This document shows positions 32,733 to 41,401 of a stretch of DNA of 64,000 nucleotides, one piece after another. The stretch lies in assembly GCF_014648635.1 (NCBI RefSeq), contig NZ_BMRM01000024.1, positions 1-64,000 on the forward strand. Reading direction: 5' to 3'. This DNA comes from Streptomyces cinerochromogenes. GTDB lineage: Bacteria; Actinomycetota; Actinomycetes; Streptomycetales; Streptomycetaceae. A program made the translations under genes and the position numbers. The notes beneath the pieces are model-generated. The model was given only the letters and a program-made list of their open reading frames with translations. It did no database searches and had not been told where the DNA came from. Positions within the stretch are counted from its first letter, which is position 1, and each line of letters opens with the position of its first letter.

Positions 32733-33279
32733 TGTGCCTCCCGTTCGCCCCGTTGGCCGGGTTCGTTCCTGACAGGTCGTTCGGCTCGTCCAGTCCGTAC
32801 ACGCGCTGCTCCGGCAGGGGCGCGGCGGCGGGCGAACCGCCCTGGGCCGGTGCCGCTCCGGCCGGCGGCTGCGGCTGCGCGGGCGCGCCCGGTGCCCAGG
32901 CGATGGCCATCGCCCCGCCGGTCAGCGCGCACAGGAAGCCGACGATGAAGCCGCCGATGTTGGACAGCGGGAGGGACACCAGCGCCAGCAGGATCGCCGC
33001 GACGCCCCCGAACACCCGGATGTGCTGCTGGAACCAGAGGATGATCCCGAGGACGAAGAGCAGTCCGCCGATGATCAGGGAACTGGAGCCGCCGGGCGTC
33101 CCCATCGTCATCGAGATGTGGCCCAGCTGCACGTGGGCGTACGGGAAGTACAGGATGAGAAAGCCGCCGACCATGACGAACAGACCGGCCCAGAACGGAC
33201 GTGTGCCCCGCCAGGCGCGGAACTGCAGCCTCCGGCGGGTGAACTGGCCGGGCTCGGCGGCAGGGGTCTCGGCGCTCAT
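32722..33279 (-). CDS. DUF6114-family membrane protein
   Basis: 185 residues with four hydrophobic segments (ARPFWAGLFVMVGGFLILYFP-like, LIIGGLLFVLGIILWF, VFGGVAAILLALVSLPL, IGGFIVGFLCALTGGAMAIAW), an Arg-rich N-terminus and a Pro/Ala/Gln-rich cytosolic tail. It lies between the secreted Ser-rich protein and DUF6230, a trio I recall as recurrent in Streptomyces. ATG at 33279 with GGGAG upstream. It may help export or anchor its partners; this is inference from linkage. Confidence 0.82.
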   Translation of the reverse strand: MSAETPAAEPGQFTRRRLQFRAWRGTRPFWAGLFVMVGGFLILYFPYAHVQLGHISMTMGTPGGSSSLIIGGLLFVLGIILWFQQHIRVFGGVAAILLALVSLPLSNIGGFIVGFLCALTGGAMAIAWAPGAPAQPQPPAGAAPAQGGSPAAAPLPEQRVYGLDEPNDLSGTNPANGANGRHSAG

Positions 33280-33352
33280 GGAAAACAGCTCCCTGGTGCG
33301 GCGTTGCTGTGGTGGTGATGTGTGCCGCGTGTGAGGACGCGGCCGGAGTGTG

Positions 33353-33387
33353 GACGGGCGGGGGCGCCATCGGCTCCCCCGCCCGTC
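33353..33387 (-). terminator. Attenuator-like hairpin between DUF6230 and DUF6114 genes
   Basis: GACGGGCGGGGG (33353-33364) and CCCCCGCCCGTC (33376-33387) form a perfect 12-bp stem with an 11-nt loop, starting 9 bp after the DUF6230 stop. It probably reduces read-through to the membrane-protein genes. Confidence 0.75.
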
Positions 33388-33396
33388 AGCGAGTGC

Positions 33397-34035
33397 TTAG
33401 TAGCACTCCTTGACACCCGTCGACAGCGACATCTTCAGGCCGCTGAGCTTGAAGGTGCCGGCGGTGGTCGCCCACGCCGTCTGCTTCACGTTCTTCAGCG
33501 TGGCCTTGTCGGCCTGCTGCGCGAAGCCGAAGGGGTTGGACTGCTCGCCGCCCCCCTTCATGCCCGGACCCTTGGAGGCGTCCTTGGCGGCCACGCCGAT
33601 GTCGATGTTGTCGAACGTCGCGTCGGCGCTGAGGTCGGCGACGTCGATGTAGATGTTGTCGGCCTGGACCTTCTCGGCACCGTCGCCGCCGGCCCGCAGG
33701 ATCAGGCTGACGTTGCCGAAGATCGGCACGTCGGGCGTGACCACGGACTGACACAGGTTGGTGATCTCCGCGTGCTTGAACGCCGAGACGGCCACCGGGT
33801 GCGCCGTCTTCTTGCCGTCCATCGTGTAGCCGCTGTCGATCGCGCCGTACTGGGCGAAGCCGGTACCGACCAGCTGGTCCGCCGACACCTTGAACGACTG
33901 ACCCGAAACGCTGAACGAGGCGGCGAGAGCACCCTGAGCGAGGGCGACACCTATCGCGGCCGTAGCGGCGACGCTGGGCACCATGACCACAGCGAACCGC
34001 TTCCATCTGGTCCCGCCACGCACCTGGGACTCCAT
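33397..34035 (-). CDS. DUF6230-family exported protein
   Basis: 212 residues. Basic N-terminus (RGGTRWKRF) then a hydrophobic segment AVVMVPSVAATAAIGVALAQGALAAS, a signal peptide or single membrane anchor with a plausible cleavage site after ALA. The mature part is beta-rich with polar repeats (FSVSGQSFKVSADQLVGTGF, LSADATFDNIDIGV) and lacks known catalytic motifs; it ends in KECY. ATG at 34035 has AGGAGG 5 bp upstream. First gene of the trio, with its own long upstream region containing two TTACT/AGTAA dyads. Confidence 0.85.
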   Translation of the reverse strand: MESQVRGGTRWKRFAVVMVPSVAATAAIGVALAQGALAASFSVSGQSFKVSADQLVGTGFAQYGAIDSGYTMDGKKTAHPVAVSAFKHAEITNLCQSVVTPDVPIFGNVSLILRAGGDGAEKVQADNIYIDVADLSADATFDNIDIGVAAKDASKGPGMKGGGEQSNPFGFAQQADKATLKNVKQTAWATTAGTFKLSGLKMSLSTGVKECY

Positions 34036-34413
34036 ATTTCCTCCTTCTCGGACGTACATCTCCTGGCCCGGACTCGCCCCGAGGCGGCGGCTCAACCGGG
34101 CAGGGATGGGAGAAGTGCTACGTCCTCGGAAAGGAGAGCGCCCGCGCTCGGCGGCGCGAACCGCGCCCGAATCACCGGCGATCACCCCCGAGCGACAACC
34201 ACTGGTCGCGCCTGACACGCATCACGCACAACCTTGCTGGACAGGCTTCACCGGCCGGCGAAGACCCCCCTGCCCTAGACCCGGCGCCACTGCCGCCGGC
34301 TCTGCTCGGTGGGGACCCAGAGTCTCCCGGTGACCCGACCGGCTGCCGGGGGTACGGGAATGGACCGAGCGTCGCCGATCGTGGTGCATTCTCGGCCCGG
34401 ACACAAGGGGGTT

Positions 34414-34558
34414 CGTTACTGGCTAGTAACGGCCGGATAACCGGAGGACGACCGACCGGTCTCGGAGTGCCACGCTCGGTGGCATCGACGGGCAGAGCAA
34501 AGCCGTTGATCCCTGGACGAATCCAGACAGACCAACGGCATTGATTTACTCCGAGTAA
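34414..34558. promoter_or_regulatory. Paired TTACT-N3/4-AGTAA dyads
   Basis: Site A at 34414-34431 is CGTTACT-ggct-AGTAACG; site B at 34546-34558 is TTACT-ccg-AGTAA. The shared half-sites suggest one regulator binding twice, about 130 bp apart, upstream of the DUF6230 operon. The regulator is unknown. Confidence 0.5.
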
Positions 34559-34560
34559 CA

Positions 34561-34598
34561 GCAACCGCGATTACCAAGATTTGGTAAAGCGCGGTTGC
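34561..34598 (-). terminator. Two-stem hairpin downstream of the thioredoxin-TPR gene
   Basis: GCAACCGCG (34561-34569) pairs with CGCGGTTGC (34590-34598), and inside it TTACCAA (34571-34577) pairs with TTGGTAA (34581-34587) around GAT. It begins about 63 bp past the stop of the minus-strand gene. Terminator is the simplest role. Confidence 0.6.
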
Positions 34599-34660
34599 CG
34601 TGACGCCTCGTCGGCGAACCTTTCACCCCGGCATCACATGCCGTGGCGTTTAACGACTGG

Positions 34661-35632
34661 TCAGAACAGGGCCCGGGCGAGCGCCCTGCGCGCGCCCACG
34701 ACCCGCGGATCCTCCTGGCCCACGACCTCGAACAGCTCCAGCAGCCGGAGCCGTACGGCGTCCCGGTCGTCGCCCGCCGTGCGCTGCACGGTCTCGATCA
34801 GCCGCCCGAAGGCGTCCTCGACGTGCCCGCCCACCAGGTCCAGGTCGGCGGCGGCGATCTGCGCCGCGATGTCCTTCGGCTTCTCGGCGGCCTCCTGGCG
34901 CACCTTCTGCGGGTCCATGCCCTGCACCCGCTGCAGCAGCTCGGCCTGCGCCAGGCCCAGCTTGGCCTCCGGGTGGGCCGGGTCGTCGGCCAGCACGTTC
35001 TTGTACGCCTGGACGGCCCCGGCGAGGTCGCCGGCGTCCAGCGCCTGCGCGGCGGCGTTCAGCAACGCGTCGTACGGCCCCTCGGTCGCCGCGGCCGGCG
35101 CGGCTCCGCCCGGCTCGGCGTCCGGGTCGACGGTCAGGCCGGTGAGCCCGAAGCGCTGCTCGGCGACCTGCACCAGCTGGTCCAGGGTCTGCCGGATCTG
35201 CTGCTCGGGGGCCGCCCCCTGGAACAGCGGCAGGGCCTGTCCGGCCACGACGGCGAACACGGCCGGGACACCCTGGATCCCGAACTGCTGCATCAGCATC
35301 GGGTTGGCGTCGACATCGATCTTGGCGAGGAGGAAGCGCCCGTTGTACTCGACGGCCAGCCGCTCCAGGACCGGGCTCAGCTGCTTGCAGGGCTCACACC
35401 ACTCGGCCCAGAAGTCGATGACGACGGGGACTTCGGCGGAGCGCTGCAGGATCTCCCGCTCGAACCCCGCCTCATCGACGTCGATGACGAGATCGGCCGG
35501 GGAGACGGCCCCCGTCCCGCCCTGGCGGGCGGCTTCGGCGCGTGCCTGCTCGGCCTTGGTCTTGGCCTCCTGGGCCGCCTTGACCGCGGCGAGGTCGACG
35601 ACACCGCTCATGGACATGTTCCGTGGCTGCAT
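34661..35632 (-). CDS. Thioredoxin-TPR protein (CnoX/YbbN-like co-chaperone)
   Basis: 323 residues. Thioredoxin domain at about 55-160 with the redox motif WCEPC (DFWAEWCEPCKQLSPVLERL) and the cis-Pro segment QGVPAVFAVV. Two or three TPR-like helical repeats follow (about 205-323, ALDAGDLAGAVQAYKNVLADDPAHPEAKLGLA). This is the layout of CnoX/YbbN, which holds and protects clients from oxidation and hands them to chaperones. The N-terminal ~45 residues are an Ala/Glu-rich helical extension. ATG at 35632 has GGGAGG upstream. Active-site cysteines are retained, so it may be redox active, unlike E. coli CnoX (SXXC). Confidence 0.88.
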   Translation of the reverse strand: MQPRNMSMSGVVDLAAVKAAQEAKTKAEQARAEAARQGGTGAVSPADLVIDVDEAGFEREILQRSAEVPVVIDFWAEWCEPCKQLSPVLERLAVEYNGRFLLAKIDVDANPMLMQQFGIQGVPAVFAVVAGQALPLFQGAAPEQQIRQTLDQLVQVAEQRFGLTGLTVDPDAEPGGAAPAAATEGPYDALLNAAAQALDAGDLAGAVQAYKNVLADDPAHPEAKLGLAQAELLQRVQGMDPQKVRQEAAEKPKDIAAQIAAADLDLVGGHVEDAFGRLIETVQRTAGDDRDAVRLRLLELFEVVGQEDPRVVGARRALARALF

Positions 35633-35837
35633 GCGTCTATCCTCCCCCGATCTCGCGCCTGAGTGAAAAAGCGGTGTGCGGCGCCGGGTCCCCACCCGCG
35701 CCGTGCGTCGTCACCCGTGTACGTCCTCACGGGCTTTCGCTACGACTCGTAGCGTAATACCCGGGGGGCACCGCGCGACACCACACCCCGGTGATCTCCC
35801 TCACGACCGCGCAGATCCCGCCGGTTATGGTCGTGGA

Positions 35838-36503
35838 ATGCAGAGCCGCACCCCCGCCAGCCGTACCGGACGCCCGCGCAGCGCCGCGGCCGACACCGCG
35901 ATCCTGGCCGCGACCCGCGAGGCTCTCGTCGAACTCGGCTGGTCGAAACTCACCCTGGGAGACGTCGCCACCCGGGCCGGGGTTGCGAAAACGACGCTGT
36001 ACCGGCGCTGGGCCGGCAAGAACGAACTGGTCGTGGACGCCGTCGCGGAACTCTTCGACGAGCTGGAACTGCCCGACCGCGGCAGCCTCGCCGCCGACAT
36101 CGAGGGTGTCGTCCTGCAGTTCGCGGCCATCCTGGCCCGCCCGGAGGCCAAGAGCGGCCTGATGGCGGTGGTCGCCGAGGCCACCCGCGACGACGCGCTG
36201 CGCGAACGCATCCGCGCCTCCATCGTGGACCGCCAGATGCGCCTGGTGCTGGCGGGCCGTGCCCGGGCCCAGCGGCGCGGCGAACTGCCCCCGGAACCGG
36301 ACCCGGCCGAGGCCGCCCGCACGGGCGACCTCATCTTCGACGTGGTGGCGGGCGCGGTGGTCCACCGCACCCTGGTCAGCGGCCAGCCGGCGGACGAGGA
36401 GTGGGTGCGCAGCTTCACCCGGGTGCTGCTGCTGGGCCTGACCTCGTCCGCCGGAACCGCCCAGGAAGCCGCGGGACCGCCTGGGACCCGCGGAACCGCC
36501 TAG
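35838..36503 (+). CDS. TetR-family regulator
   Basis: 221 residues. HTH near the N-terminus (LGWSKLTLGDVATRAGVAKTTLYRRWAGKNELVVDAV, in parts) of the AcrR type with RRW. The C-terminal domain resembles the TetR_C_11/PA3133-like group (LMAVVAEATRDDALRERIRASIVDRQMRLV). ATG at 35838. Its stop shares the palindrome CTAG (36500-36503) with the stop of convergent icmA. Target unknown. Confidence 0.88.
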   Translation: MQSRTPASRTGRPRSAAADTAILAATREALVELGWSKLTLGDVATRAGVAKTTLYRRWAGKNELVVDAVAELFDELELPDRGSLAADIEGVVLQFAAILARPEAKSGLMAVVAEATRDDALRERIRASIVDRQMRLVLAGRARAQRRGELPPEPDPAEAARTGDLIFDVVAGAVVHRTLVSGQPADEEWVRSFTRVLLLGLTSSAGTAQEAAGPPGTRGTA

Positions 36504-38200
36504 AAACCGGCGGGCTCCGTGTACACCCCCCACTCGTCGCGCAGCACGCCGCAGATCTCGCCCAGCGTCGCCTCGGCCCGCACGGCGTCCAGCATCGGCT
36601 CGATCATGTTGGCCCCGGACCGCGCGGCGGCGAGCATCCCGTCCAGCGCCGTCCGCACCGCCGCCTCGTCCCGCGCCGCCTTCCGCTCGGCGAGCACCCG
36701 CACCTGCTCCCGCTCCACCTCGTGGCTGACCCGCAGGATCTCCAGGTCACCGGTGACGGACCCGGTGTGGACGTTGACGCCGACGACCCGCTTCTCACCC
36801 TTCTCCAGCGCCTGCTGGTACCGGAACGCGGACTCCGCGATCTCCCCGGTGAACCAGCCGTCCTCGATCCCGCGCAGGATCCCGGACGTGATCGGCCCGA
36901 TCGGGTGTCGCCCGTCCGGGTGAGCCCTCAGGCCCCGCTCCTTGATCTGCTCGAAGATCTTCTCCGCGTCGGCCTCGATCCGGTCCGTCAGCTGCTCGAC
37001 GTACCAGGCCCCGCCCAGCGGATCGGCCACGTTGGCGACCCCGGTCTCCTCCATCAGCACCTGCTGCGTGCGCAGCGCGATCTCCGCGGCCTGCTCGCTC
37101 GGCAGCGCCAGGGTCTCGTCCAGCGCGTTGGTGTGCAGCGAGTTGGTCCCGCCGAGCACGGCGGCCAGCGCCTCCACCGCCGTACGCACCACGTTGTTGT
37201 ACGGCTGCTGCGCGGTCAGCGAGACCCCCGCGGTCTGCGTGTGGAACCGCAGCCACTGCGCCTTGTCGCTCTTCGCCCCGTACACGTCCCGCATCCACCG
37301 CGCCCAGATGCGCCGGGCCGCCCGGAACTTGGCGATCTCCTCGAAGAAATCGACGTGCGCGTCGAAGAAGAAGGACAGACCCGGCGCGAAGACGTCGACG
37401 TCGAGGCCGCGGCTGAGGCCCAGCTCGACGTACCCGAACCCGTCCGCCAGCGTGTACGCCAGCTCCTGCGCGGCCGTGGCCCCGGCCTCGCGGATGTGGT
37501 AGCCGGAGACGGACAGCGGCTTGTACGCGGGGATGCCCGCCGCGCAGTACTCCATCAGGTCGCCGATCAGCCGCAGATGGGGCTCGGGCTGGAAGAGCCA
37601 CTCCTTCTGCGCGATGTACTCCTTGAAGATGTCCGTCTGGAGGGTGCCGTTGAGCACCCCCGGGTCGACCCCCTGCCGCTCGGCGGCCACCAGGTACATG
37701 CAGAAGACGGGCACGGCCGGCCCGCTGATGGTCATGGAGGTGGTGACGTCCCCCAGCGGGATGTCCTTGAACAGCACCTCCATGTCGGCGGCCGAGTCGA
37801 TGGCGACCCCGCAGTGCCCGACCTCGCCGAGCGACCGGGGATCGTCGGAGTCCCGCCCCATGAGCGTCGGCATGTCGAAGGCGACGGACAGGCCCCCGCC
37901 GCCGGCGGCGAGGATCATCTTGTACCGCTCGTTGGTCTGCTCGGCGTTGCCGAACCCGGCGAACTGCCGGATCGTCCAGGTGCGGCCGCGGTAGCCGGTC
38001 GGATGGAGCCCGCGCGTGAAGGGGTACTCCCCGGGCCAGCCGATCCGCTCGAATCCCTCGTACGTGTCGCCCGGTCGGGGCCCGTACACCGGCTCCACGG
38101 GGTCGCCGGAGAGCGTGGTGAAGTCCGCGTCGCGCTTGCGCGCGGCGTCGTAGCGGGCCTGCCAGCGTCGGCGGCCCTCCTCGATGGCGTGAGCGTCCAT
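36500..38200 (-). CDS. icmA: Isobutyryl-CoA mutase large subunit IcmA
   Basis: 566-residue TIM-barrel substrate-binding subunit of a B12-dependent acyl-CoA mutase, without a C-terminal cobalamin domain (the small subunit IcmB must be elsewhere). Isobutyryl-CoA mutase interconverts isobutyryl-CoA and n-butyryl-CoA, linking valine catabolism with polyketide precursors. Residue 80 is Phe (RQFAGFGNAEQ) and residue 198 is Gln (YIAQKE), the two positions that distinguish Icm (Phe80, Gln198) from methylmalonyl-CoA mutase (Tyr, Arg). The 566-residue length also matches IcmA. MeaB, a thiolase and the methylmalonyl-CoA epimerase lie about 10 kb away. Confidence 0.93.
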   Translation of the reverse strand: MDAHAIEEGRRRWQARYDAARKRDADFTTLSGDPVEPVYGPRPGDTYEGFERIGWPGEYPFTRGLHPTGYRGRTWTIRQFAGFGNAEQTNERYKMILAAGGGGLSVAFDMPTLMGRDSDDPRSLGEVGHCGVAIDSAADMEVLFKDIPLGDVTTSMTISGPAVPVFCMYLVAAERQGVDPGVLNGTLQTDIFKEYIAQKEWLFQPEPHLRLIGDLMEYCAAGIPAYKPLSVSGYHIREAGATAAQELAYTLADGFGYVELGLSRGLDVDVFAPGLSFFFDAHVDFFEEIAKFRAARRIWARWMRDVYGAKSDKAQWLRFHTQTAGVSLTAQQPYNNVVRTAVEALAAVLGGTNSLHTNALDETLALPSEQAAEIALRTQQVLMEETGVANVADPLGGAWYVEQLTDRIEADAEKIFEQIKERGLRAHPDGRHPIGPITSGILRGIEDGWFTGEIAESAFRYQQALEKGEKRVVGVNVHTGSVTGDLEILRVSHEVEREQVRVLAERKAARDEAAVRTALDGMLAAARSGANMIEPMLDAVRAEATLGEICGVLRDEWGVYTEPAGF

Positions 38201-38275
38201 ACCCTCGAATTTACTTGGACGTCCTAGTAAATGTCGATGGCAGACCGCCGCACGGCATCCGTACGGCGGTATCCG

Positions 38276-38614
38276 CTACACCTTGGCGACGGCCGGGCCC
38301 TCGTCGGCGACCCGGGCCTCCAGCTCGCGGCTGATCTTCCGCTCCACGAAGAAGGCGGCGGTGGGGATCGTCCCCGCGAGCAGCACCCAGAGCTGGCGGC
38401 CGACCGGCATCCTGGCCTTGGAACCCAGGTCGAAGGCGAAGATCAGGTAGACGACGTACAGCCAGCCGTGGGCGATGGCGACGACCCGGGTGAAGTCGGC
38501 GGCACCGTCGACGTCCAGCCCGTACTTCGCGATCATGCTCAGGCAGAGCAGCACCAGCAGCACGCCGGTGGTGTAGGCCATGACGCGGTAGCGGGTCAGC
38601 ACGCTTTTTTTCAT
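38276..38614 (-). CDS. DUF3817-family membrane protein
   Basis: 112 residues with three hydrophobic segments (YRVMAYTTGVLLVLLCLSMIAKY, VVAIAHGWLYVVYLIFAFDLG, LWVLLAGTIPTAAFFVERKI). The IAHGWLYVVYL and FFVERK signatures are typical of DUF3817. ATG at 38614; a GTG six codons upstream is possible. A second DUF3817 gene lies at 41810. No function is known. Confidence 0.88.
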   Translation of the reverse strand: MKKSVLTRYRVMAYTTGVLLVLLCLSMIAKYGLDVDGAADFTRVVAIAHGWLYVVYLIFAFDLGSKARMPVGRQLWVLLAGTIPTAAFFVERKISRELEARVADEGPAVAKV

Positions 38615-38657
38615 GGAGATGAGCGTAACCACCCGTTCCGGGAGATCTTGCCCCGGG

Positions 38658-39167
38658 TCACTGCTCCTCGAAGTCGTGTGCCGCGATCCGCAGCGGCCGG
38701 AGCATCGCGAAGATCTCCCGGCACTCCTCCGCGTCGTACACCCCGAGCCCGAAGTCCATGGCCATCAGGTCCCGGGTGGCCGCGTCGACCACCTCGCGGC
38801 CCTTGTCGGTGATGACGGCGAGCGTGCCGCGCCCGTCGTTGGGATTGGGCCGCTTGGCGACCAGACCCGACTTCACCAGCCGGTCCACGGTGTTCGTCAC
38901 GGACGTGGGATGCACCATCAGCCGCTCACCGATCTTAGACATCGGCAGCTCACCGGCCTTGGAGAAGGTGAGCAGCACCAGCGCCTCGTAGCGGGCGAAC
39001 GTCAGCCCGTACGGCTTGACCACCGCGTCCACCTCGGCGAGCAGGATCTGCTGGGCCCGCATGATCGAGGTGATCGCGGCCATGGGCGGCACGTTTCCCC
39101 AGCGCTGCTTCCAGAGCTCGTCGGCACGGGCGATGGGGTCGAACGGAAGGCTGAGAGGCTTCGGCAC
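38658..39167 (-). CDS. MarR-family regulator
   Basis: 169 residues, GTG start. The winged HTH is clear: YEALVLLTFSKAGELPMSKIGERLMVHPTSVTNTVDRLVKSGLVAKRPNPNDGRG (read in parts), with the DGRG wing. N- and C-terminal helices form the dimer interface. It is upstream of the DUF3817 gene on the same strand, separated by about 43 bp, so the two may be cotranscribed. Ligand and target unknown. Confidence 0.9.
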   Translation of the reverse strand: MPKPLSLPFDPIARADELWKQRWGNVPPMAAITSIMRAQQILLAEVDAVVKPYGLTFARYEALVLLTFSKAGELPMSKIGERLMVHPTSVTNTVDRLVKSGLVAKRPNPNDGRGTLAVITDKGREVVDAATRDLMAMDFGLGVYDAEECREIFAMLRPLRIAAHDFEEQ

Positions 39168-39267
39168 GTCATCAGACCCTACCCGTCGGTCATATGCCGG
39201 TCAGCTCCGTCTCGCCTTTCGGTCCCCGGGCGCTCACGGCGGTGCGCCGAGGGCCCCGCCCGGGCCG

Positions 39268-39918
39268 TCAGGGGCGTCCGCGGCGCCGCAGGTGGTGGCG
39301 GACCGCCCGCTGGGCGACCGGCCCGAGCGACTCCACCGCGGCCACCAGCGCCCCCAGCTGTTCCAGCGCGTCCAGCGCCGCGTGCGCCCCCGCCTCGTCC
39401 ACCCCCTCGTACAGCTCGATCCCCACGAAGGACGCCGCCACGGCCCGCGCCAGCCCCGCCGGATCGGCGAACTCCCCGAACGGCGTCGGCGCGAGCACCC
39501 GCCGGAGCACCTGCTCGATCTCGGTGATCCACAGGTCGAGCCCGGCCGCCGTGGCCGGCCCCAGCGCCGGATGGGTCGGCGCGCCGGCGAGCAGCTGTCC
39601 GAGCAGTGCCACCTGCCCCCCGGCCCGCTCCCGCTCGTGGATCTCGCGCCCGACCGCGAGGAGCTCGGTGAGCGAGCCGACGGCGGCGAGCCGCTCCCGG
39701 TACCGGCCCACGGCCTTCTCCGCGCCGTACCGGCAGGCCGCCGCCAGCAGTTCGTCCACCGATCCGAAGTGGTAGAAGACGAGCGCCTGGTTGACACCGG
39801 CCGCCGCCGCCACCGTACGGGCCGAGGTCTTGGCGATGCCCTGCTCGGTGAGCGTCCGCAGCGCCCCCTCCAGCAGCTTGGTCTTGGTCTCCTGCGCCTT
39901 CGCGGTCTCCGGGCTCAT
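39268..39918 (-). CDS. TetR-family regulator, last gene of the 41377-39268 operon
   Basis: 216 residues. HTH: TEQGIAKTSARTVAAAAGVNQALVFYHFGSVDELL (in parts). The C-terminal domain is of the TetR_C-like all-helical type. Its ATG overlaps the stop of the DUF4166 gene by 4 bp, so it is the third gene of a tight operon. Twin TTGAGCG palindromes ahead of the operon are its probable operators, giving autoregulation. Confidence 0.9.
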   Translation of the reverse strand: MSPETAKAQETKTKLLEGALRTLTEQGIAKTSARTVAAAAGVNQALVFYHFGSVDELLAAACRYGAEKAVGRYRERLAAVGSLTELLAVGREIHERERAGGQVALLGQLLAGAPTHPALGPATAAGLDLWITEIEQVLRRVLAPTPFGEFADPAGLARAVAASFVGIELYEGVDEAGAHAALDALEQLGALVAAVESLGPVAQRAVRHHLRRRGRP

Positions 39919-40595
39919 GCGCGGGCCTCCTCGCGCACCGGCCGCAGCCCGGGCCGCACCCCGCGCGCGCGGGCGTCGGTGTACGACACGGTGAAGGAGC
40001 CCTCGTAGCCGAAGAGCGGCCCGACGTACCGGTTCACCACCCGGACCCGGACGCGGAAGCGCCCGGTCCGCTCGTCGTACGCCTCCCGCACCTCGGCCGT
40101 GGCGCCGACCAGCTCGGGGACGCGGACGTCCACCGGACCCTCCCGGAACCGGTGGGTGCCGGAGCGGATGAGCAGGGAGCCGTCGGGCTGGGCGCGCAAG
40201 TGCAGGTCGCTCGCGAGGTGCTGGTGGGTGCCGAGGTAGTCGAGGATGCGGTCGCCCCGGGGGCCGAGCACCATCTGCGCGTCGAAGCGGCGGGCGCGGC
40301 CGGGGAGGTCGAAGGTGCGCACGAAGCTCACCGTCTCACGGCCGAAGGTGTCGGCGTAGGGCACGTTCTCGATCACGAAGGGGATGTCGCGTCCGGTCCG
40401 GGGGACCAGGATGTTCCGGGTGGCGCCGAGGGCGAGGAACGGCTTCACGAACGCCGGTCCGTGCCAGATCCGGTCCATCACGCCCCGGCCGGTGCAGGCC
40501 TCGCCGCTGTCCAGGCCCACCGAGAAGCGGCGCCGCAGGGCCGGGTGGAGGCGGTGGAAGTCGGGGCCCATCGCGGTCTGGAAGATCGAGGTCAT
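39915..40595 (-). CDS. DUF4166-domain protein
   Basis: 226 residues. The N-terminus SIFQTAMGPDFHRLHPALRRRFSV is the DUF4166 signature, with later RTFDLPGRARRFDAQMVL and GRGVMDRIWHG. No catalytic motif is known. ATG at 40595 overlaps the upstream gene's stop by 4 bp (ATGA), and its own stop overlaps the TetR start. In other actinobacteria DUF4166 sits with SRPBCC/saccharopine-dehydrogenase-like proteins; here its partner is a SRPBCC-like membrane protein. Confidence 0.85.
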   Translation of the reverse strand: MTSIFQTAMGPDFHRLHPALRRRFSVGLDSGEACTGRGVMDRIWHGPAFVKPFLALGATRNILVPRTGRDIPFVIENVPYADTFGRETVSFVRTFDLPGRARRFDAQMVLGPRGDRILDYLGTHQHLASDLHLRAQPDGSLLIRSGTHRFREGPVDVRVPELVGATAEVREAYDERTGRFRVRVRVVNRYVGPLFGYEGSFTVSYTDARARGVRPGLRPVREEARA

Positions 40596-41377
40596 GCGTT
40601 CTCCTCCACGATCCCCCGGGACTGCGGGGGCAGGGGCCGGAGTGTCTTCAGGAGGCGGGGCGTGCGGGCACGGCCGGCGGGGGCGCGCAGGCAGCGGCGG
40701 GCGGCCGGGGTGCCGGCGAGCGGCGCCTTGAACAGGGCGAACCAGACGCCGACCACGAGCAGCAGCGGGCAGAGGTAGGCCGTGGCGTCGGCGAGGGGGC
40801 CGAGCAGGCCGGGGAGGGAGCCGCGCACCAGCCCGGCCAGGCATCCGGCGAGCAGGAGCGCGCGGAGCGCCAGTTCGGCCAGCCAGTTGGCCAGGGCCCG
40901 CTCGGGGCTGATGCCGCGCTCCAGCCAGAGCCGGAGCCGGTCGAAGGACCAGGCGGTCGCCCAGCCCATGAGCGGGCGGAACAGCAGGCGGTCGGCGAGG
41001 GCGCCGAGGGCTCCCCAGCGGGGGCGGTAGTCGTAGCCGGTGAGGAAGCGGACGCCCTGGGCGTCGGGGACGTAGCGCCAGTAGCCGCTGCCCTCGGCGA
41101 TCAGGGAGAGGGGGTCGGGGGAGGCGAAGCGCAGGGCGGAGGTGCGGGTGCCGTCGGGGCGCTCCTTCTCCCCGGCGGCGACTCCGGCCCCGGAGACCGT
41201 GAGGAACGGCAGGACGCGCGTGGCGTACCGGAAGCGCTGGGGCTCGTCCTCCGCGCGCGGGAGGTAGGCGATCTCGGTGAAGCGCAGGTCCCAGCGCTGG
41301 TGGCGGGCCGGGTCCTGGGTGCGGGCCCATAGCTCGTCGAGGTCGGCGCGGATGTGTGTCTCTATGTAGAGACCCAT
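40592..41377 (-). CDS. SRPBCC-like protein with C-terminal membrane segment
   Basis: 261 residues. The N-terminal ~145 residues have a START/SRPBCC-like pattern (YIETHIRADLDELWARTQDPARHQRWDLRF, then GSGYWRYVPDAQGVRFLTGYDYRPRWG, read in parts) for binding a hydrophobic ligand. The C-terminal half has hydrophobic helices (ALLLAGCLAGLV, ATAYLCPLLLVVGVWFALF). ATG at 41377 has GGGGGA upstream. First gene of the operon; two palindromes precede it. Function is not known, and lipid or polyketide binding is only a guess from the fold. Confidence 0.78.
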   Translation of the reverse strand: MGLYIETHIRADLDELWARTQDPARHQRWDLRFTEIAYLPRAEDEPQRFRYATRVLPFLTVSGAGVAAGEKERPDGTRTSALRFASPDPLSLIAEGSGYWRYVPDAQGVRFLTGYDYRPRWGALGALADRLLFRPLMGWATAWSFDRLRLWLERGISPERALANWLAELALRALLLAGCLAGLVRGSLPGLLGPLADATAYLCPLLLVVGVWFALFKAPLAGTPAARRCLRAPAGRARTPRLLKTLRPLPPQSRGIVEENA

Positions 41378-41401
41378 GTGTTCCCCCACGTCAGCATGGT
41401 G

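Larger units (their letters stand above)
34036..34660. other. 625-bp non-coding region between DUF6230 and thioredoxin-TPR genes
   Basis: No credible gene lies here. It should hold the DUF6230 promoter and the terminator of the thioredoxin-TPR gene. From 34380 on it is less GC-rich than its surroundings and contains three dyads, listed separately. The part 34040-34380 is ordinary GC-rich DNA with no clear signal. Confidence 0.7.
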
